Of a stretch of 64,000 bases of DNA, positions 26,754-36,508 are shown piece after piece (position 1 is the first letter of the stretch; every line of letters begins with the position of its first letter). The notes under the pieces are model-generated. The model ran no database searches. It worked only from the letters and a program-made list of their open reading frames with translations, and was not told the DNA's origin. This DNA comes from Streptomyces pseudogriseolus (GTDB lineage: Bacteria; Actinomycetota; Actinomycetes; Streptomycetales; Streptomycetaceae): positions 1 to 64,000 of the forward strand of contig MUNG01000002.1 of assembly GCA_002154585.1 (NCBI GenBank). Direction: 5' to 3'. Both the position numbers and the translations under genes were made by a program.

Positions 26754-28586
26754 GTGACGGGACTCGAGGGTGCACGGGAACGATGGGTACGGACGGGCGG
26801 GGTCGAGCTGTGCGTGGCCGAGCTCGGCGACCCGGAGCGCCCGGCGGTCGTCCTGCTGCACGGCTATCCGGACAGCAAGGAGGTCTGGTCACGGGTCGCG
26901 CCGCGGCTCGCCGAGCGGTTCCACGTGGTGGCCTACGACGTCCGGGGACACGGCAGGTCCACGGCGCCGCGTCCGCTGCGCGGCGGGTTCACGCTGGAGA
27001 AGCTGACGGACGACTTCCTGGCCGTGGCGGACGCGGTCAGCCCGGACCGTCCGGTGCATCTGGTGGGGCACGACTGGGGCTCGGTGCAGGGGTGGGAGTT
27101 CGTGACGGCGCCGCGTGCGCGGGAGCGGATCGCGTCCTTCACTTCGGTCTCCGGCCCTTCGCTGGACCACTTCGGGCACTGGATCAAGAGCCGGATGTCC
27201 CGCCCGACCCCACGCCGGGCGGGGCATCTGCTGGGTCAGGGCGCACGCGCCTGGTACGTGTACGCGCTGCACACGCCCGTGCTGCCCGAGCTGGCCTGGC
27301 GCGGGCCGCTCGGGCGGCGCTGGCCGCGGCTGCTGGAGCGGATGGAGCGGGTGCCCCGGGACGGCTATCCGACGGCGTCCCTGCCGTCGGACGCCGCACA
27401 CGGCGCCTGGCTCTACCGGGACAATGTGCGCTCCCGGCTGCGCGCCCCGCGCCCGGACGCCTACGCGCACGCGCCCGTGCAGCTCGTCACGCCGCTGCGC
27501 GACCGGTACCTGTCGCCGCGGCTCCACGACGGCCTGGAGCGGTGGGCGCCCCGGCTGACCCGGCGCACCCTGTCCTCCGGCCACTGGGTGCCGCGCAGCC
27601 GGCCCGACCAGCTGGCCACCTGGATCACCGACTTCGTGACGTCGGTGGAGGGCGGGCGGTCTGTGGAGGGCGCGGGGCCTGTGGAGGGCGGCGCGAAACC
27701 TGTGGAGGGCGGACGGCCCCGGAAGGGCGGGCGGCCCGAGCGGCGGACGGGGCGTCGGTACGCCGACCGGTTCGGCGGGCGGCTGGTGCTGGTGACGGGC
27801 GCGGGCAGCGGTATCGGACGGGCCACGGCGCTGGCGTTCGCCGAGGCGGGCGCGCGGGTGGTGGCGGTCGACCGGGACACCGGCGCGGCGCATCGCACCG
27901 CGGGGGAGGCCTGGGCGCGGGGCGCCGCGGACGCCTGGGCGGAGACGGCGGACGTGGCCGACGCGCGGGCCGTGGAGAAGCTCGCCGAGCGGGTCACCGC
28001 GGCGCACGGGGTGGTGGACGTGCTGGTGAACAACGCGGGCGTCGGCCTGGGCGGCGCCTTCCTCGACACCACGACGGAGGAGTGGAAGCGGGTCCTCGAC
28101 GTCAACCTGTGGGGCGTGATCCACGGCTGTCTGCACTTCGGGAGGCGCATGGCCGAGCGCGGACAGGGCGGCCACATCGTCAACGTGGCGTCCGCGGCCG
28201 CCTTCCAGCCCTCGCGGGCGCTTCCCGCCTACGGGGCGTCCAAGGCGGCGGTGCTGATGCTGAGCGAGTCCCTGCGGGCCGAGCTGGCGGAGCGGGACAT
28301 CGGCGTGACGGCGGTGTGCCCGGGGTTCGTGACCACGGGCATCACCTCCACCGCGCGCTTCGCGGGCACGGACGCGGAGGAGGAGCGGCGCAGGCGGCGG
28401 AAGGCGGCGCGGCTGTACGGGCTGCGCAACTACCCGCCGGAGAAGGTCGCCGCCGCGGTGCTGCGGGCGGTGGTGCGCGACGAGGCGGTCGTGCCGGTCA
28501 CTCCGGAGGCGCGGACGGCGTACGTGGTGGCGCGGTGGCTGCCGGGGGTGGCGCGGAGGATCGCGCGGGTGAAGCCGCCGGTGTGA
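26754..28586 (+). CDS. EphD-like fusion: epoxide-hydrolase-type alpha/beta hydrolase plus short-chain dehydrogenase
   Basis: This 610-residue two-domain enzyme has an N-terminal alpha/beta hydrolase (1-295) with HGYP oxyanion loop (36-39), nucleophile elbow GHDWGS (D107), acid D250 and H277, which is the epoxide hydrolase triad. A linker (297-335) carries a repeated VEGG motif. The C-terminal SDR (341-610) has TGAGSGIG, NNAG, catalytic S480 and YGASK (Y493, K497). The same architecture occurs in mycobacterial EphD, which acts on mycolic acids; Streptomyces lack mycolates, so the substrate must differ. GTG 26754 is the likely start. Confidence 0.9.
   Translation: MTGLEGARERWVRTGGVELCVAELGDPERPAVVLLHGYPDSKEVWSRVAPRLAERFHVVAYDVRGHGRSTAPRPLRGGFTLEKLTDDFLAVADAVSPDRPVHLVGHDWGSVQGWEFVTAPRARERIASFTSVSGPSLDHFGHWIKSRMSRPTPRRAGHLLGQGARAWYVYALHTPVLPELAWRGPLGRRWPRLLERMERVPRDGYPTASLPSDAAHGAWLYRDNVRSRLRAPRPDAYAHAPVQLVTPLRDRYLSPRLHDGLERWAPRLTRRTLSSGHWVPRSRPDQLATWITDFVTSVEGGRSVEGAGPVEGGAKPVEGGRPRKGGRPERRTGRRYADRFGGRLVLVTGAGSGIGRATALAFAEAGARVVAVDRDTGAAHRTAGEAWARGAADAWAETADVADARAVEKLAERVTAAHGVVDVLVNNAGVGLGGAFLDTTTEEWKRVLDVNLWGVIHGCLHFGRRMAERGQGGHIVNVASAAAFQPSRALPAYGASKAAVLMLSESLRAELAERDIGVTAVCPGFVTTGITSTARFAGTDAEEERRRRRKAARLYGLRNYPPEKVAAAVLRAVVRDEAVVPVTPEARTAYVVARWLPGVARRIARVKPPV
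27645..27720 (+). repeat. Short tandem repeats in the linker of the fusion gene
   Basis: GTGGAGGGC recurs four times at roughly 16- to 21-bp spacing and encodes SVEGG/PVEGG repeats between the hydrolase and dehydrogenase domains. Confidence 0.65.
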
Positions 28587-28607
28587 GGCGAGCCGTGTCA
28601 TCGGTGG

Positions 28608-28661
28608 TTGTCCACAGAACCCCTCGTTCCGCTGTGGATAACCTCACTTGTCTGTGGATCA
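28608..28661. other. Second DnaA-box cluster, before kptA
   Basis: TTGTCCACA (28608-28616, forward) and TTATCCACA (28633-28641, reverse) are perfect. TGATCCACA (28653-28661, reverse) is a near match. They lie in the 130-bp gap between the fusion gene and kptA. Confidence 0.72.
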
Positions 28662-28717
28662 AACCTTCGGATGTAAATCGATCGCGTGATGCGCGTCTCT
28701 CCCGGCAGTCTGAACAG

Positions 28718-29269
28718 ATGGACGAGAGACGCACCGTGCGGGTGTCGAAGTACCTCGCGAAGCATCTGCGCCACCAGCCCGAGCGGATCGGGCTGGCCCC
28801 CGACGCGGCCGGCTGGGTCGAGATCGACGCGCTGATCGCCGCGGCGGCGGACCACGGCTTCCCGTTCACCCGGGAGGAGCTGGACCATGTCGTCGCCGCC
28901 AACGACAAGCGGCGCTTCGCCGTCGAGGGCACCCGGATCCGCGCCAGCCAGGGCCACACCATCCCGGTGGACCTCCAGCTGCCGCCCGCCGTCCCGCCGG
29001 CCTGGCTGTATCACGGCACCGTCGCCCGGAACCTGGACGCGATCCGAGCCGAGGGCCTGCGACCCATGAACCGGCACGCCGTGCATCTCTCCGCCGACCG
29101 CGAGACCGCCACCCGTGTCGGCGCCCGCCGGGGACGGCCGGTGGTGCTGTCGGTCGACGCGGGCGCCATGCACCGCGACGGCCATGTCTTCCGCGTCAGC
29201 GCCAACGGCGTGTGGCTGACCGACGCCGTTCCCAGCCGGTATCTGCGCTTCGGCGACGGCCGCGGGTAG
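28718..29269 (+). CDS. kptA: RNA 2'-phosphotransferase (Tpt1/KptA family)
   Basis: This 183-residue protein has the KptA fold. The N-terminal winged helix contains [13 protein letters not shown]. The NAD-binding transferase part has [26 protein letters not shown] and a C-terminal [18 protein letters not shown] (whole motif at ~29190-29245). Eukaryotic family members remove the splice-junction 2'-phosphate of tRNA using NAD. Bacteria have no such splicing pathway, so the physiological RNA (or a nucleotide-ADP-ribose) substrate is unknown. ATG 28718 follows a DnaA-box cluster. Confidence 0.9.
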   Translation: MDERRTVRVSKYLAKHLRHQPERIGLAPDAAGWVEIDALIAAAADHGFPFTREELDHVVAANDKRRFAVEGTRIRASQGHTIPVDLQLPPAVPPAWLYHGTVARNLDAIRAEGLRPMNRHAVHLSADRETATRVGARRGRPVVLSVDAGAMHRDGHVFRVSANGVWLTDAVPSRYLRFGDGRG

Positions 29270-29272
29270 GTC

Positions 29273-29731
29273 ATGATCGACGGCATGGAGCATCTGCCCA
29301 CCACCGAGGCCGCCGTCACCGCCCTCCGTGCCCTCGCCGACCGGTACGGACGCGAGATCGAGGTCGTCCACGACATCGGCGCCGACCAGACCTCGCGCCG
29401 CACCGCGGCCGGCGTCGGCGTGACCACCGACCCCGACGGCGCCCTCCCGCACGAGGCCCATGTCGAGTTCGGCGGCCTGCCCCGGGTGCGGGTGCGGCTC
29501 TTTCCGGAGGACGACGCGCTGATCGACGTCGAGGGCGTCGAGTGTCCCGACGTTCCCCGCGACGACGTGCCCGCCTTCCTGCGCTCGCTGTTCGACGGGC
29601 TGGCGTATGTGAAGGCGCGGCGGTTCCCGCCGGGCTACTTCCTCGTGGTGCCGTTGCCGGGGGACCGGACACACAAGGAGTTCATCCCGATGATCGTCCT
29701 CACGCCCTGGCTGAGCGCCCGGGTGCGGTGA
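29273..29731 (+). CDS. Hypothetical protein
   Basis: This small soluble acidic protein (152 residues from ATG 29273, or 148 from ATG 29285) begins 4 bases after the kptA stop, so it is likely co-transcribed. The sequence shows an N-terminal helix ([16 protein letters not shown]), a predicted beta-rich middle ([16 protein letters not shown]) and a well-conserved-looking end ([22 protein letters not shown]). No family is recognised. Confidence 0.7.
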   Translation: MIDGMEHLPTTEAAVTALRALADRYGREIEVVHDIGADQTSRRTAAGVGVTTDPDGALPHEAHVEFGGLPRVRVRLFPEDDALIDVEGVECPDVPRDDVPAFLRSLFDGLAYVKARRFPPGYFLVVPLPGDRTHKEFIPMIVLTPWLSARVR

Positions 29732-29799
29732 CGGAGGAGCCGCAGGAGCACGGCTGCGCGTGCTTACGACTGCCCCCGCGTGTGCTGCGGGCAGGGTGT

Positions 29800-29813
29800 G
29801 TTTCACGTGAAAC
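29800..29813. other. parS site, perfect, intergenic
   Basis: GTTTCACGTGAAAC lies 27 bases before the start of the LLM oxidoreductase gene, inside its probable promoter region. Confidence 0.9.
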
Positions 29814-29839
29814 CGGACGCGCCGCTTAGGCTCGGATCC

Positions 29840-30742
29840 ATGAGCCTGCGTCTGAGCACCGTGATCCTCCCGTACCGCCGCTGGCACGAAGGCAGCCGTT
29901 CCGCCTGGGTGCGGGCCGAGGAGCTGGGCTTCCACGCCGGCTACACCTACGACCACCTGTCCTGGCGGAGCTTCCGCGACGGCCCGTGGTTCGGTGCCGT
30001 CCCGACCCTGACCGCCGCCGCGGGCGTGACCGAGCGGATGCGTCTGGGCACACTGGTGACCTCGCCGAACTTCCGGCACCCGGTGACCCTGGCCAAGGAG
30101 CTCATCTCCCTCGACGACATCTCCGGTGGCCGCGTCACCCTGGGCATCGGCGCGGGCGGCACCGGTTTCGACGCCACCGCCCTCGGCCAGGAGCCGTGGA
30201 CCCCGCGCGAGCGTGCCGACCGCCTCGCCGAGTTCGTGCCCCTGCTGGACCGGCTGCTCACGGAGGACGCCGTGTCGTACGAGGGCGACTTCTACGCGGC
30301 ACACGAGGCGCGCAACATCCCCGGCTGCGTCCAGCGGCCCCGGCTGCCGTTCGCCGTGGCGGCGACCGGCCCGCGCGGACTGCGGCTCGCGGCCCGGTAC
30401 GGGCAGGCATGGGTGACCACCGGCGACCCGAAGCTGTACGAGGAGGGCACGCCCGAGCAGTCGGTTCAGGCCATCCGCGGCCAGGTGGACAAGCTCGCCG
30501 ACGCCTGTGCCGGGATCGGCCGGGACGTGACCGAGCTCGACAAGATCCTGCTCACCGGGTTCACCCCGGACCGGAGCCGGCCGCTGGAGTCCCTGGACGC
30601 GTTCGTCGACTTCGCGGGCCGCCACGTCGAGCTGGGATTCACCGAGATCGTGCTGCACTGGCCCATCCCGGACTCGGACTTCGCGGCGGACCAGAAGGTC
30701 TTCGAACGGATCGCGATGGAGGCCCCGGCGCAACTGCGGTGA
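29840..30742 (+). CDS. LLM-class (luciferase-like, probably F420-dependent) oxidoreductase
   Basis: This 300-residue TIM-barrel protein of the luciferase-like monooxygenase superfamily has [17 protein letters not shown], the [15 protein letters not shown] strand, [17 protein letters not shown] and [21 protein letters not shown]. Actinobacterial members mostly use F420 rather than FMN. The substrate cannot be read from sequence. TTAGGCT upstream of ATG 29840 is a likely -10 element for a very short or absent leader. Confidence 0.85.
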   Translation: MSLRLSTVILPYRRWHEGSRSAWVRAEELGFHAGYTYDHLSWRSFRDGPWFGAVPTLTAAAGVTERMRLGTLVTSPNFRHPVTLAKELISLDDISGGRVTLGIGAGGTGFDATALGQEPWTPRERADRLAEFVPLLDRLLTEDAVSYEGDFYAAHEARNIPGCVQRPRLPFAVAATGPRGLRLAARYGQAWVTTGDPKLYEEGTPEQSVQAIRGQVDKLADACAGIGRDVTELDKILLTGFTPDRSRPLESLDAFVDFAGRHVELGFTEIVLHWPIPDSDFAADQKVFERIAMEAPAQLR

Positions 30743-30840
30743 ACGAGAAAGAGCGCCGCCCTGCCGAGACAGGGCGGGACGACGCCGAGGCCGGACGAGA
30801 AGCCGCTGGTGACAGCAGTAATCACTCAGATGTGCGGAGT

Positions 30841-30858
30841 CCCGCACGGCCGTGCGGG
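30841..30858. repeat. 18-bp perfect palindrome before the second HAD gene
   Basis: CCCGCACGGCCGTGCGGG lies 22 bases upstream of the GTG start. It could be an operator or simply a hairpin ending the LLM transcript. Confidence 0.5.
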
Positions 30859-30879
30859 CATATGCGGGACAATGGCCGG

Positions 30880-31749
30880 GTGACCTCAGCGATCCGAGAG
30901 CCCGAGACCCCGGCCGCAGCCACCCCACCGCGGCTCATCGCCACCGACCTCGACGGCACCCTGCTCCGCGACGACAAGTCGGTGTCCCCCCGGACCGTGG
31001 CGGCCCTGGCCGCCGCCGAGGAGGCGGGCATCGAGGTCTTCTTCGTCACCGGCCGGCCGGCCCGCTGGATGGACGTGGTCAGCGACCATGTGCACGGCCA
31101 CGGCCTCGCCATCTGCGGCAACGGCGCCGCCGTCGTCGACCTGCACGGCGGTCCGGGCGCGCACCGCTTCGTCAAGGTCCGCGAGCTGCCCCGGGACAAC
31201 GCCCTGGACGCGGTGGGCCTGCTGCGCGACGCCGCCCCGGGCACGGTGTACGCCGTGGAGCAGACCTACGGCTTCCACCAGGAGCCCGAGTACCCGAAGC
31301 TGCACATGGAGGTCCCGGACGACCTGGCGCCCGCCGAGGAGCTGCTGGCCCCGGACTCCCCCACCGCCGCCGAACCGGTACTGAAGATCCTGGCGTACCA
31401 CCCCGAGCTGGAGCCGGACGCCTTCCTCACTCTGGCCCGGCTCGCCATCGGCGACCGCGCCACCGTGACCCGCTCCAGCCCGAGCGCCCTGCTGGAGATC
31501 AGCGGGCCCGGCGTGTCCAAGGCGAGCACCCTCGCGCTGTGCTGCGCCGAGCGCGGCATCTCGCACGAGGAGGTCGTCGCCTTCGGTGACATGCCGAACG
31601 ACGTCGAGATGCTGACGTGGGCGGGCCGCTCCTACGCGATGGGCAACGCCCACCCGGACGTGCTCGCCGCCGCCTCGGGCCGCACGGTCGCCAACAACGA
31701 CGACGGCGTGGCCGTGGTGATCGAGCAGCTGCTGGACGGGCGGAGGTAG
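30880..31749 (+). CDS. Cof-type HAD-family phosphatase
   Basis: This 289-residue class IIB HAD hydrolase has motif [11 protein letters not shown], motif [12 protein letters not shown], motif [13 protein letters not shown] and motif [13 protein letters not shown]. The architecture matches the gene at 21814-22626 and the cores are clearly similar; the proteins are probably ancient paralogues. GTG 30880 is the likely start; ATG 30862 in the same frame is an alternative. Confidence 0.88.
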   Translation: MTSAIREPETPAAATPPRLIATDLDGTLLRDDKSVSPRTVAALAAAEEAGIEVFFVTGRPARWMDVVSDHVHGHGLAICGNGAAVVDLHGGPGAHRFVKVRELPRDNALDAVGLLRDAAPGTVYAVEQTYGFHQEPEYPKLHMEVPDDLAPAEELLAPDSPTAAEPVLKILAYHPELEPDAFLTLARLAIGDRATVTRSSPSALLEISGPGVSKASTLALCCAERGISHEEVVAFGDMPNDVEMLTWAGRSYAMGNAHPDVLAAASGRTVANNDDGVAVVIEQLLDGRR

Positions 31750-31774
31750 TCCCTCCCGAGGTTCGTCGAGCCGG

Positions 31775-32830
31775 TCAGAGGGTCACCCCGCGCCCGGCGA
31801 GCCACGCCACCGGGTCCACCGACGAGCCCATCTCAGGGGTCACCCGCACCTCGAAGTGCAGGTGCGGGCCGGTGGAGTTGCCGCTGGTCCCGGACTGGCC
31901 GATCCACTGCCCGGGGGACACCCGTTCCCCCTGGTCGACGGCGACGGCGGCCAGGTGCGCGTACTGGGTGTAGTAGCCGCCCGGGTGCTCGACCACGATC
32001 TCGATGCCGAACGCGCCTCCGCAGGACACCCTCACCACCGTGCCGCTGCCCACCGCCCGCACCGGCGTCCCGATGGGCACCGCGAAGTCCTGCCCGGTGT
32101 GCCGGTTCGCCCAGCGCGCACCGCCGCTGCCGTAGGAGGCGGACAGCTCGTACGTCTCCACGGGGGCCACCCAGGACGTCGTGTACTGCGCCGGCGGCTG
32201 GTCGAGCCGGACGGCGCCACGGCAGGAGCCCGCCGCCACCGAGGCGTCCGCCTCGCCCTGGAGCTTCCAGCGCGCCGACTCGAGTTTCCCCTCGATGTCC
32301 TGCTTCAGCGCGGCGAGCTCCTCGTTCCGCTGCTCCAGCTTCTTCCAGGCCGCCGCGGCCTTCGCCTCGTCCCGGGCGAGCCGCGCCTCGGCCCGCTCGC
32401 TGCGGCCGAGCGCCTGGTCCAGCGTCACCTCGGCGTGCTGCACCACGCGCTGACCGCGCATCAGCTGTTCGGGATCGTCGGCGAGGAGCATGTGCGCGGT
32501 GAGCGGCAGCCCGCCGCCGTCCCGGTACTGGGAGCTCGCAATGCGCCCCAGATCCTCGCGGAGTACGGCGGCCTGCTGCCGTTCGCGGTCGAGCCGCTCC
32601 TCCAGCCGCTGCGCCAGATCCCGCTGCTTCTCCGCCTCCTCGCGTCCGGCCTCGTACTGCTCGGTGGCCTTCGCCGCCTCCTCGTAGAGCCGCGCCACTT
32701 CGGCGCTGACGGAGGGGGAGCCGTGACCGGGGGCATGGGATCCGTCGCCGTCGGCGGGCCGGGCGGCGAGCACGGCGAGTGCGCAGAACAGCACGGCGAC
32801 GAGCAGAGGACGGCGGCGGGTGAGACGCAT
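31775..32830 (-). CDS. M23 family murein peptidase with coiled coil
   Basis: This 351-residue exported protein has a signal peptide ending near AARPADG. A long coiled coil (~40-190) is rich in Glu, Arg and Ala. The C-terminal LytM/M23 domain has zinc-binding HTGQDF and catalytic HLHFEV. Proteins of this layout cut peptidoglycan cross-bridges or, like EnvC, activate amidases; the intact HxD and HxH motifs here suggest catalysis. It is monocistronic. Confidence 0.9.
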   Translation of the reverse strand: MRLTRRRPLLVAVLFCALAVLAARPADGDGSHAPGHGSPSVSAEVARLYEEAAKATEQYEAGREEAEKQRDLAQRLEERLDRERQQAAVLREDLGRIASSQYRDGGGLPLTAHMLLADDPEQLMRGQRVVQHAEVTLDQALGRSERAEARLARDEAKAAAAWKKLEQRNEELAALKQDIEGKLESARWKLQGEADASVAAGSCRGAVRLDQPPAQYTTSWVAPVETYELSASYGSGGARWANRHTGQDFAVPIGTPVRAVGSGTVVRVSCGGAFGIEIVVEHPGGYYTQYAHLAAVAVDQGERVSPGQWIGQSGTSGNSTGPHLHFEVRVTPEMGSSVDPVAWLAGRGVTL

Positions 32831-32985
32831 GCCTGCGATCCTGTCCCCGGCCGGGGCCGGGAGGCGCGTTCACGTCGTACACATGGGGGAGGACACGCCC
32901 CCGGACGGATGCTTCACCGGTCGCCCTGACGCCTGACGGGTACTGACGGCGCGTCACCGTTGACGGTCTCGCTCGCGGGTGCCGG

Positions 32986-35900
32986 TCAGGACACCGCCAC
33001 CAGGGCTCCCGTTTCCTCCTCCCGCAGTGCCATGTCCCGCAACGGACCGTCCACGGTACGGAGCTCCTCGTACCGTCCGCGCTGCACCACCCGTCCCGCG
33101 TCCAGCACGATCACCTCGTCCACCGCGTCCAGTCCGGCGAGCCGGTGGGTGACGAGGACGGTGGTGCGGCCCTGGGTGGCGGTCAGCAGATCGGCCGTGA
33201 GCGCGTCCGCGGTGGGCAGGTCGAGGTGCTCGGCGGGCTCGTCCAGCACCAGCACGGGGAAGTCCGCGAGCAGGGCGCGAGCCAGGGCGAGCCGCTGCCG
33301 CTGGCCTCCGGACAGCCGCGCGCCGTGCTCGCCGACGAGCGTGTCCAGGCCGTCCGGCAGCCCGTCCGCCCATTCCAGCAGCCGTGCCCGGCCGAGCGCG
33401 TCCCGCAGATCGGCCTCGGTCGCGTCCTTCCGGGCCAGCAGCAGGTTCTCCCGGACGGTGCTGTTGAACAGGTGCGCGTCCTGCGCGCACAGCCCGACCA
33501 GGCGCCGTACGTCGTCCCCGTCCAGCGCGCGGGCGTCCACGCCGGCGAGCGTGTAGGAGCCGGCGCCGGGGTCCAGGAACCGCAGCATCACCTGGGCCAG
33601 CGTCGTCTTGCCGGAGCCGGAGGGGCCGACCACGGCGACGCGCCGGCCCCGCTCCAGCGTCAGGTCCAGGCCGGCGACCGCGTCCCGGTCCTGCCCGGGG
33701 TGACGGGCGGTGAGTCCCTTGAGGGTGAGCGGGAACGGCGAGACGGGCGCCTGCCGGGGTGTCTCCGGCTCACGCACGGGCGCCGGGGCGTCCAGCACCT
33801 CGTACACGCGCTCCGCGCTGCGGCGCACCCGCTGCCGGTGGCGCACGGCGAGGGGCATGCCGAGGACCGCCTCGAACGCCGCCAGCGGGGTGAGGACCAC
33901 CACGGCCAGGGCGACGCCGTCGAGCCGGCCGGAGCTCACGCCCTGCACGCCGACGAGGCCGGCGGCGGCCACGGTCAGTCCGGAGATCAGCGCGGTGAGC
34001 CCGTCGCCGAGACCGGTGACCGCGGCCGACCGTGAGGCGATGCGGGTCAGGACGCCGTCGGCCCGCCGCGTCCCCTCGGCCCGCGCGGGCAGCGCCCCGG
34101 CGACGGTCAGTTCGGCGGTGCCGGTGAGCAGGTCGGTCACCCGGGTGGCGAGGTCGCCGCGGGCGGGTGCCAGCCTGCGCTCGGTGCGCCGCGCCACGGC
34201 GGCGGTGAGCAGCGGAACGCCCACGCCCGCCGCGAGCAGCCCGGCCGCGAGCACGGCACCGGCCTCGGGCAGCAGCCACGCGGTGAAGCCGACGGACAGG
34301 GTGGACACGGCGACGGCGGCGCCGGCCGGCAACAGCCAGCGCAGCCAGTAGTCCTGGAGCGCGTCCACGTCGGAGACCAGCCGGGTCAGCAGGTCGCCCC
34401 GGCGGGTGCCGCGCAGCCCGGCGGGCGCGAGGCGTTCCAGCCGCCGGTAGACCGCGACCCGGGTGTCCGCCAGCATGCGCAGCACGGCGTCGTGGGACAC
34501 CAGCCGCTCCGCGTAGCGGAACACGGCCCGCCCGATGCCGAAGGCGCGCGTCGCGGTGACCGCCATCATCAGGTAGAGCACCGGCGGCTGCTGCGAGGCG
34601 CGGGAGATCAGCCAGCCGGACGTCGCCATGAGACCGACGGCGCTCGCCAGGGCGAGCGCGCCGAGGAGCAGCGCGAGCGTGATCCTTCCCCGCCCGGCGC
34701 CCGACAGGGCACGCACCCGGTCGAGCACGCGCCCGGGGGCCTTCTCCACGCGCTCGTCGGGGACCGTCCCGGGCCGGAAACCTTGGTCGGACGCGGCGCC
34801 TCGCACCGTGTCCGCACCGGTCCGGCCGTTGGCGACCGCCCCGGCCGCGCCCTCCCGGTGCACCTCGGACGCCGGCAGCCGGACCACCCGGTCGGCGGCG
34901 GCGAGCAGGGCCGGGCGGTGCACCACGAGCAGCACCGTCCGGCCCTCCGCCAGCCGCCGTACCGCCGCCACGACCTCGGCCTCCGTGGCCCCGTCGAGGG
35001 CGGCCGTCGGCTCGTCGAGCAGCAGCACGGGCCGGTCCGCGAGGAACGCCCGGGCCAGCGCGAGACGCTGCCGCTGCCCGGCCGAGAGGCCCGCCCCGTC
35101 CTCGCCCAGCACGGTGTCGGCGCCGCGGGGGAGGGCGTCCACGAAGTCCAGCGCACCCGCGTCGCGCAGGGCGCGCCGCACCGCCGCGTCGTCCGCGTCG
35201 GGGCGGGCCAGCCGGACGTTCTCCGCGATCGTCCCGGCGTACAGGTGGGGCCGCTGCGGCACCCAGGCCACGCGGCGGTGCCAGTCGGCGAGGTCGAGTC
35301 CGGTGAGGCCGGCCCCGCCGACGCTCACCCGGCCCGCATCGGGGCGGACGAAGCCCAGCGCCGCGCCGATCAGCGTGGACTTCCCTGATCCGCTCGGCCC
35401 GACCAGGGCGACCGTCTCACCGGGGGCGACGGCGAAGGACACGTCCGTCACGGCGTCCGTGGACCGGCCGGGGTATCGGACGGTCACGTTCTCGAAGGCG
35501 AGGGCGCCCTGCGGCACCGTGCCCTTCCCCGCCACGGGCGCGGGTGTCTCGAGCACCGCGAAGATCTCCTCGGCCGCGCCGAGCCCCTCCGCCGCCGCGT
35601 GGTACTGCGTGCCGACCTGACGCAGCGGCAGATACGCCTCCGGCGCCAGGATCAGGATGAGCAGACCGGTGTACAGGTCCAGCTCTCCGTGGACCAGGCG
35701 CATGCCGATGGTCACGGCGACCAGCGCCACCGAGAGGGTGGCGAGCAGTTCCAGCGCGAACGACGAGATGAAGGCGATCCGCAGCGTCCGCATGGTCGCG
35801 CGCCGGTACTCGGCGGTGATCGTGCGGATCGATGCGGCCTGCGCCTTGGCCCGCCCGAAGACCTTCAGCGTCGGCAGCCCGGCGACGACGTCCAGGAAGT

Positions 35901-36504
35901 GCCCGGACAGCTGGGAGAGCAGCAGCCACTGACGGTCCATGCGATTCTGCGTGGCCCAGCCGATCAGCACCATGAAGACGGGAATGAGGGGCAGGGTGCC
36001 GACGATGATCGCCGCCGACACCCACTCCTCCGTGACGATCCGCGCCAGCACGGCGGCCGGGACGACCACCGCGAGGCCCAACTGGGGGAGGTACCGCGAG
36101 AAGTAGCCGTCGAGGGCGTCGACGCCCCGGGTCGCCAGGGTGACCAGCGACCCGGTGCTCCGGCCGCCCAGCCACCCCGGGCCCAGTGCCGTCGCCCGGT
36201 CCAGCAGCCGCCCCCGCAGCTCCGATTTCACGGCGGCGCTCGCCCGGTGCGCGGCCAGCTCGGTCAGCCAGCCGACCAGCCCGCGTCCGGCCGCCACCGC
36301 GACGAGCAGCAGCAGCGGAGTGCGCAGGTCTCCGACGGACCGGCCGTCCTGGAAGGAGCCGACCACGATCTCGGCGATGAGCATGGCCTGGGCGACGACC
36401 AGGCCCGCACCGACGGCCCCGAGGCCGACGACGGCTGCCAGGAAGCCCCGGGTGGCACGCGCGTACCGGAGAAGGCGGGGGTCGATCGGTTTCACGTGAA
36501 ACAC
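32986..36504 (-). CDS. cydCD: Fused CydDC ABC exporter for cytochrome bd assembly
   Basis: This 1172-residue protein fuses two ABC half-transporters. The CydD half (1-~575) has six membrane helices, Walker A GPSGSGKST near 370 and LSAGQRQRLALA. The CydC half (~600-1172) has GPSGSGKTT near 961 and LSGGQRQRLALA. CydDC exports glutathione/cysteine-type thiols or handles haem, and is needed to assemble cytochrome bd. The start is GTG 36504, four bases after cydB. A parS site overlaps the start (residues FHVK). Confidence 0.93.
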   Translation of the reverse strand: MFHVKPIDPRLLRYARATRGFLAAVVGLGAVGAGLVVAQAMLIAEIVVGSFQDGRSVGDLRTPLLLLVAVAAGRGLVGWLTELAAHRASAAVKSELRGRLLDRATALGPGWLGGRSTGSLVTLATRGVDALDGYFSRYLPQLGLAVVVPAAVLARIVTEEWVSAAIIVGTLPLIPVFMVLIGWATQNRMDRQWLLLSQLSGHFLDVVAGLPTLKVFGRAKAQAASIRTITAEYRRATMRTLRIAFISSFALELLATLSVALVAVTIGMRLVHGELDLYTGLLILILAPEAYLPLRQVGTQYHAAAEGLGAAEEIFAVLETPAPVAGKGTVPQGALAFENVTVRYPGRSTDAVTDVSFAVAPGETVALVGPSGSGKSTLIGAALGFVRPDAGRVSVGGAGLTGLDLADWHRRVAWVPQRPHLYAGTIAENVRLARPDADDAAVRRALRDAGALDFVDALPRGADTVLGEDGAGLSAGQRQRLALARAFLADRPVLLLDEPTAALDGATEAEVVAAVRRLAEGRTVLLVVHRPALLAAADRVVRLPASEVHREGAAGAVANGRTGADTVRGAASDQGFRPGTVPDERVEKAPGRVLDRVRALSGAGRGRITLALLLGALALASAVGLMATSGWLISRASQQPPVLYLMMAVTATRAFGIGRAVFRYAERLVSHDAVLRMLADTRVAVYRRLERLAPAGLRGTRRGDLLTRLVSDVDALQDYWLRWLLPAGAAVAVSTLSVGFTAWLLPEAGAVLAAGLLAAGVGVPLLTAAVARRTERRLAPARGDLATRVTDLLTGTAELTVAGALPARAEGTRRADGVLTRIASRSAAVTGLGDGLTALISGLTVAAAGLVGVQGVSSGRLDGVALAVVVLTPLAAFEAVLGMPLAVRHRQRVRRSAERVYEVLDAPAPVREPETPRQAPVSPFPLTLKGLTARHPGQDRDAVAGLDLTLERGRRVAVVGPSGSGKTTLAQVMLRFLDPGAGSYTLAGVDARALDGDDVRRLVGLCAQDAHLFNSTVRENLLLARKDATEADLRDALGRARLLEWADGLPDGLDTLVGEHGARLSGGQRQRLALARALLADFPVLVLDEPAEHLDLPTADALTADLLTATQGRTTVLVTHRLAGLDAVDEVIVLDAGRVVQRGRYEELRTVDGPLRDMALREEETGALVAVS
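36489..36502. other. parS site at the cydCD start, perfect
   Basis: GTTTCACGTGAAAC overlaps the last base of the GTG start codon of cydCD and encodes FHVK as residues 2-5, exactly as in the surface-protein gene at 9529. Confidence 0.9.
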
Positions 36505-36508
36505 ACCC

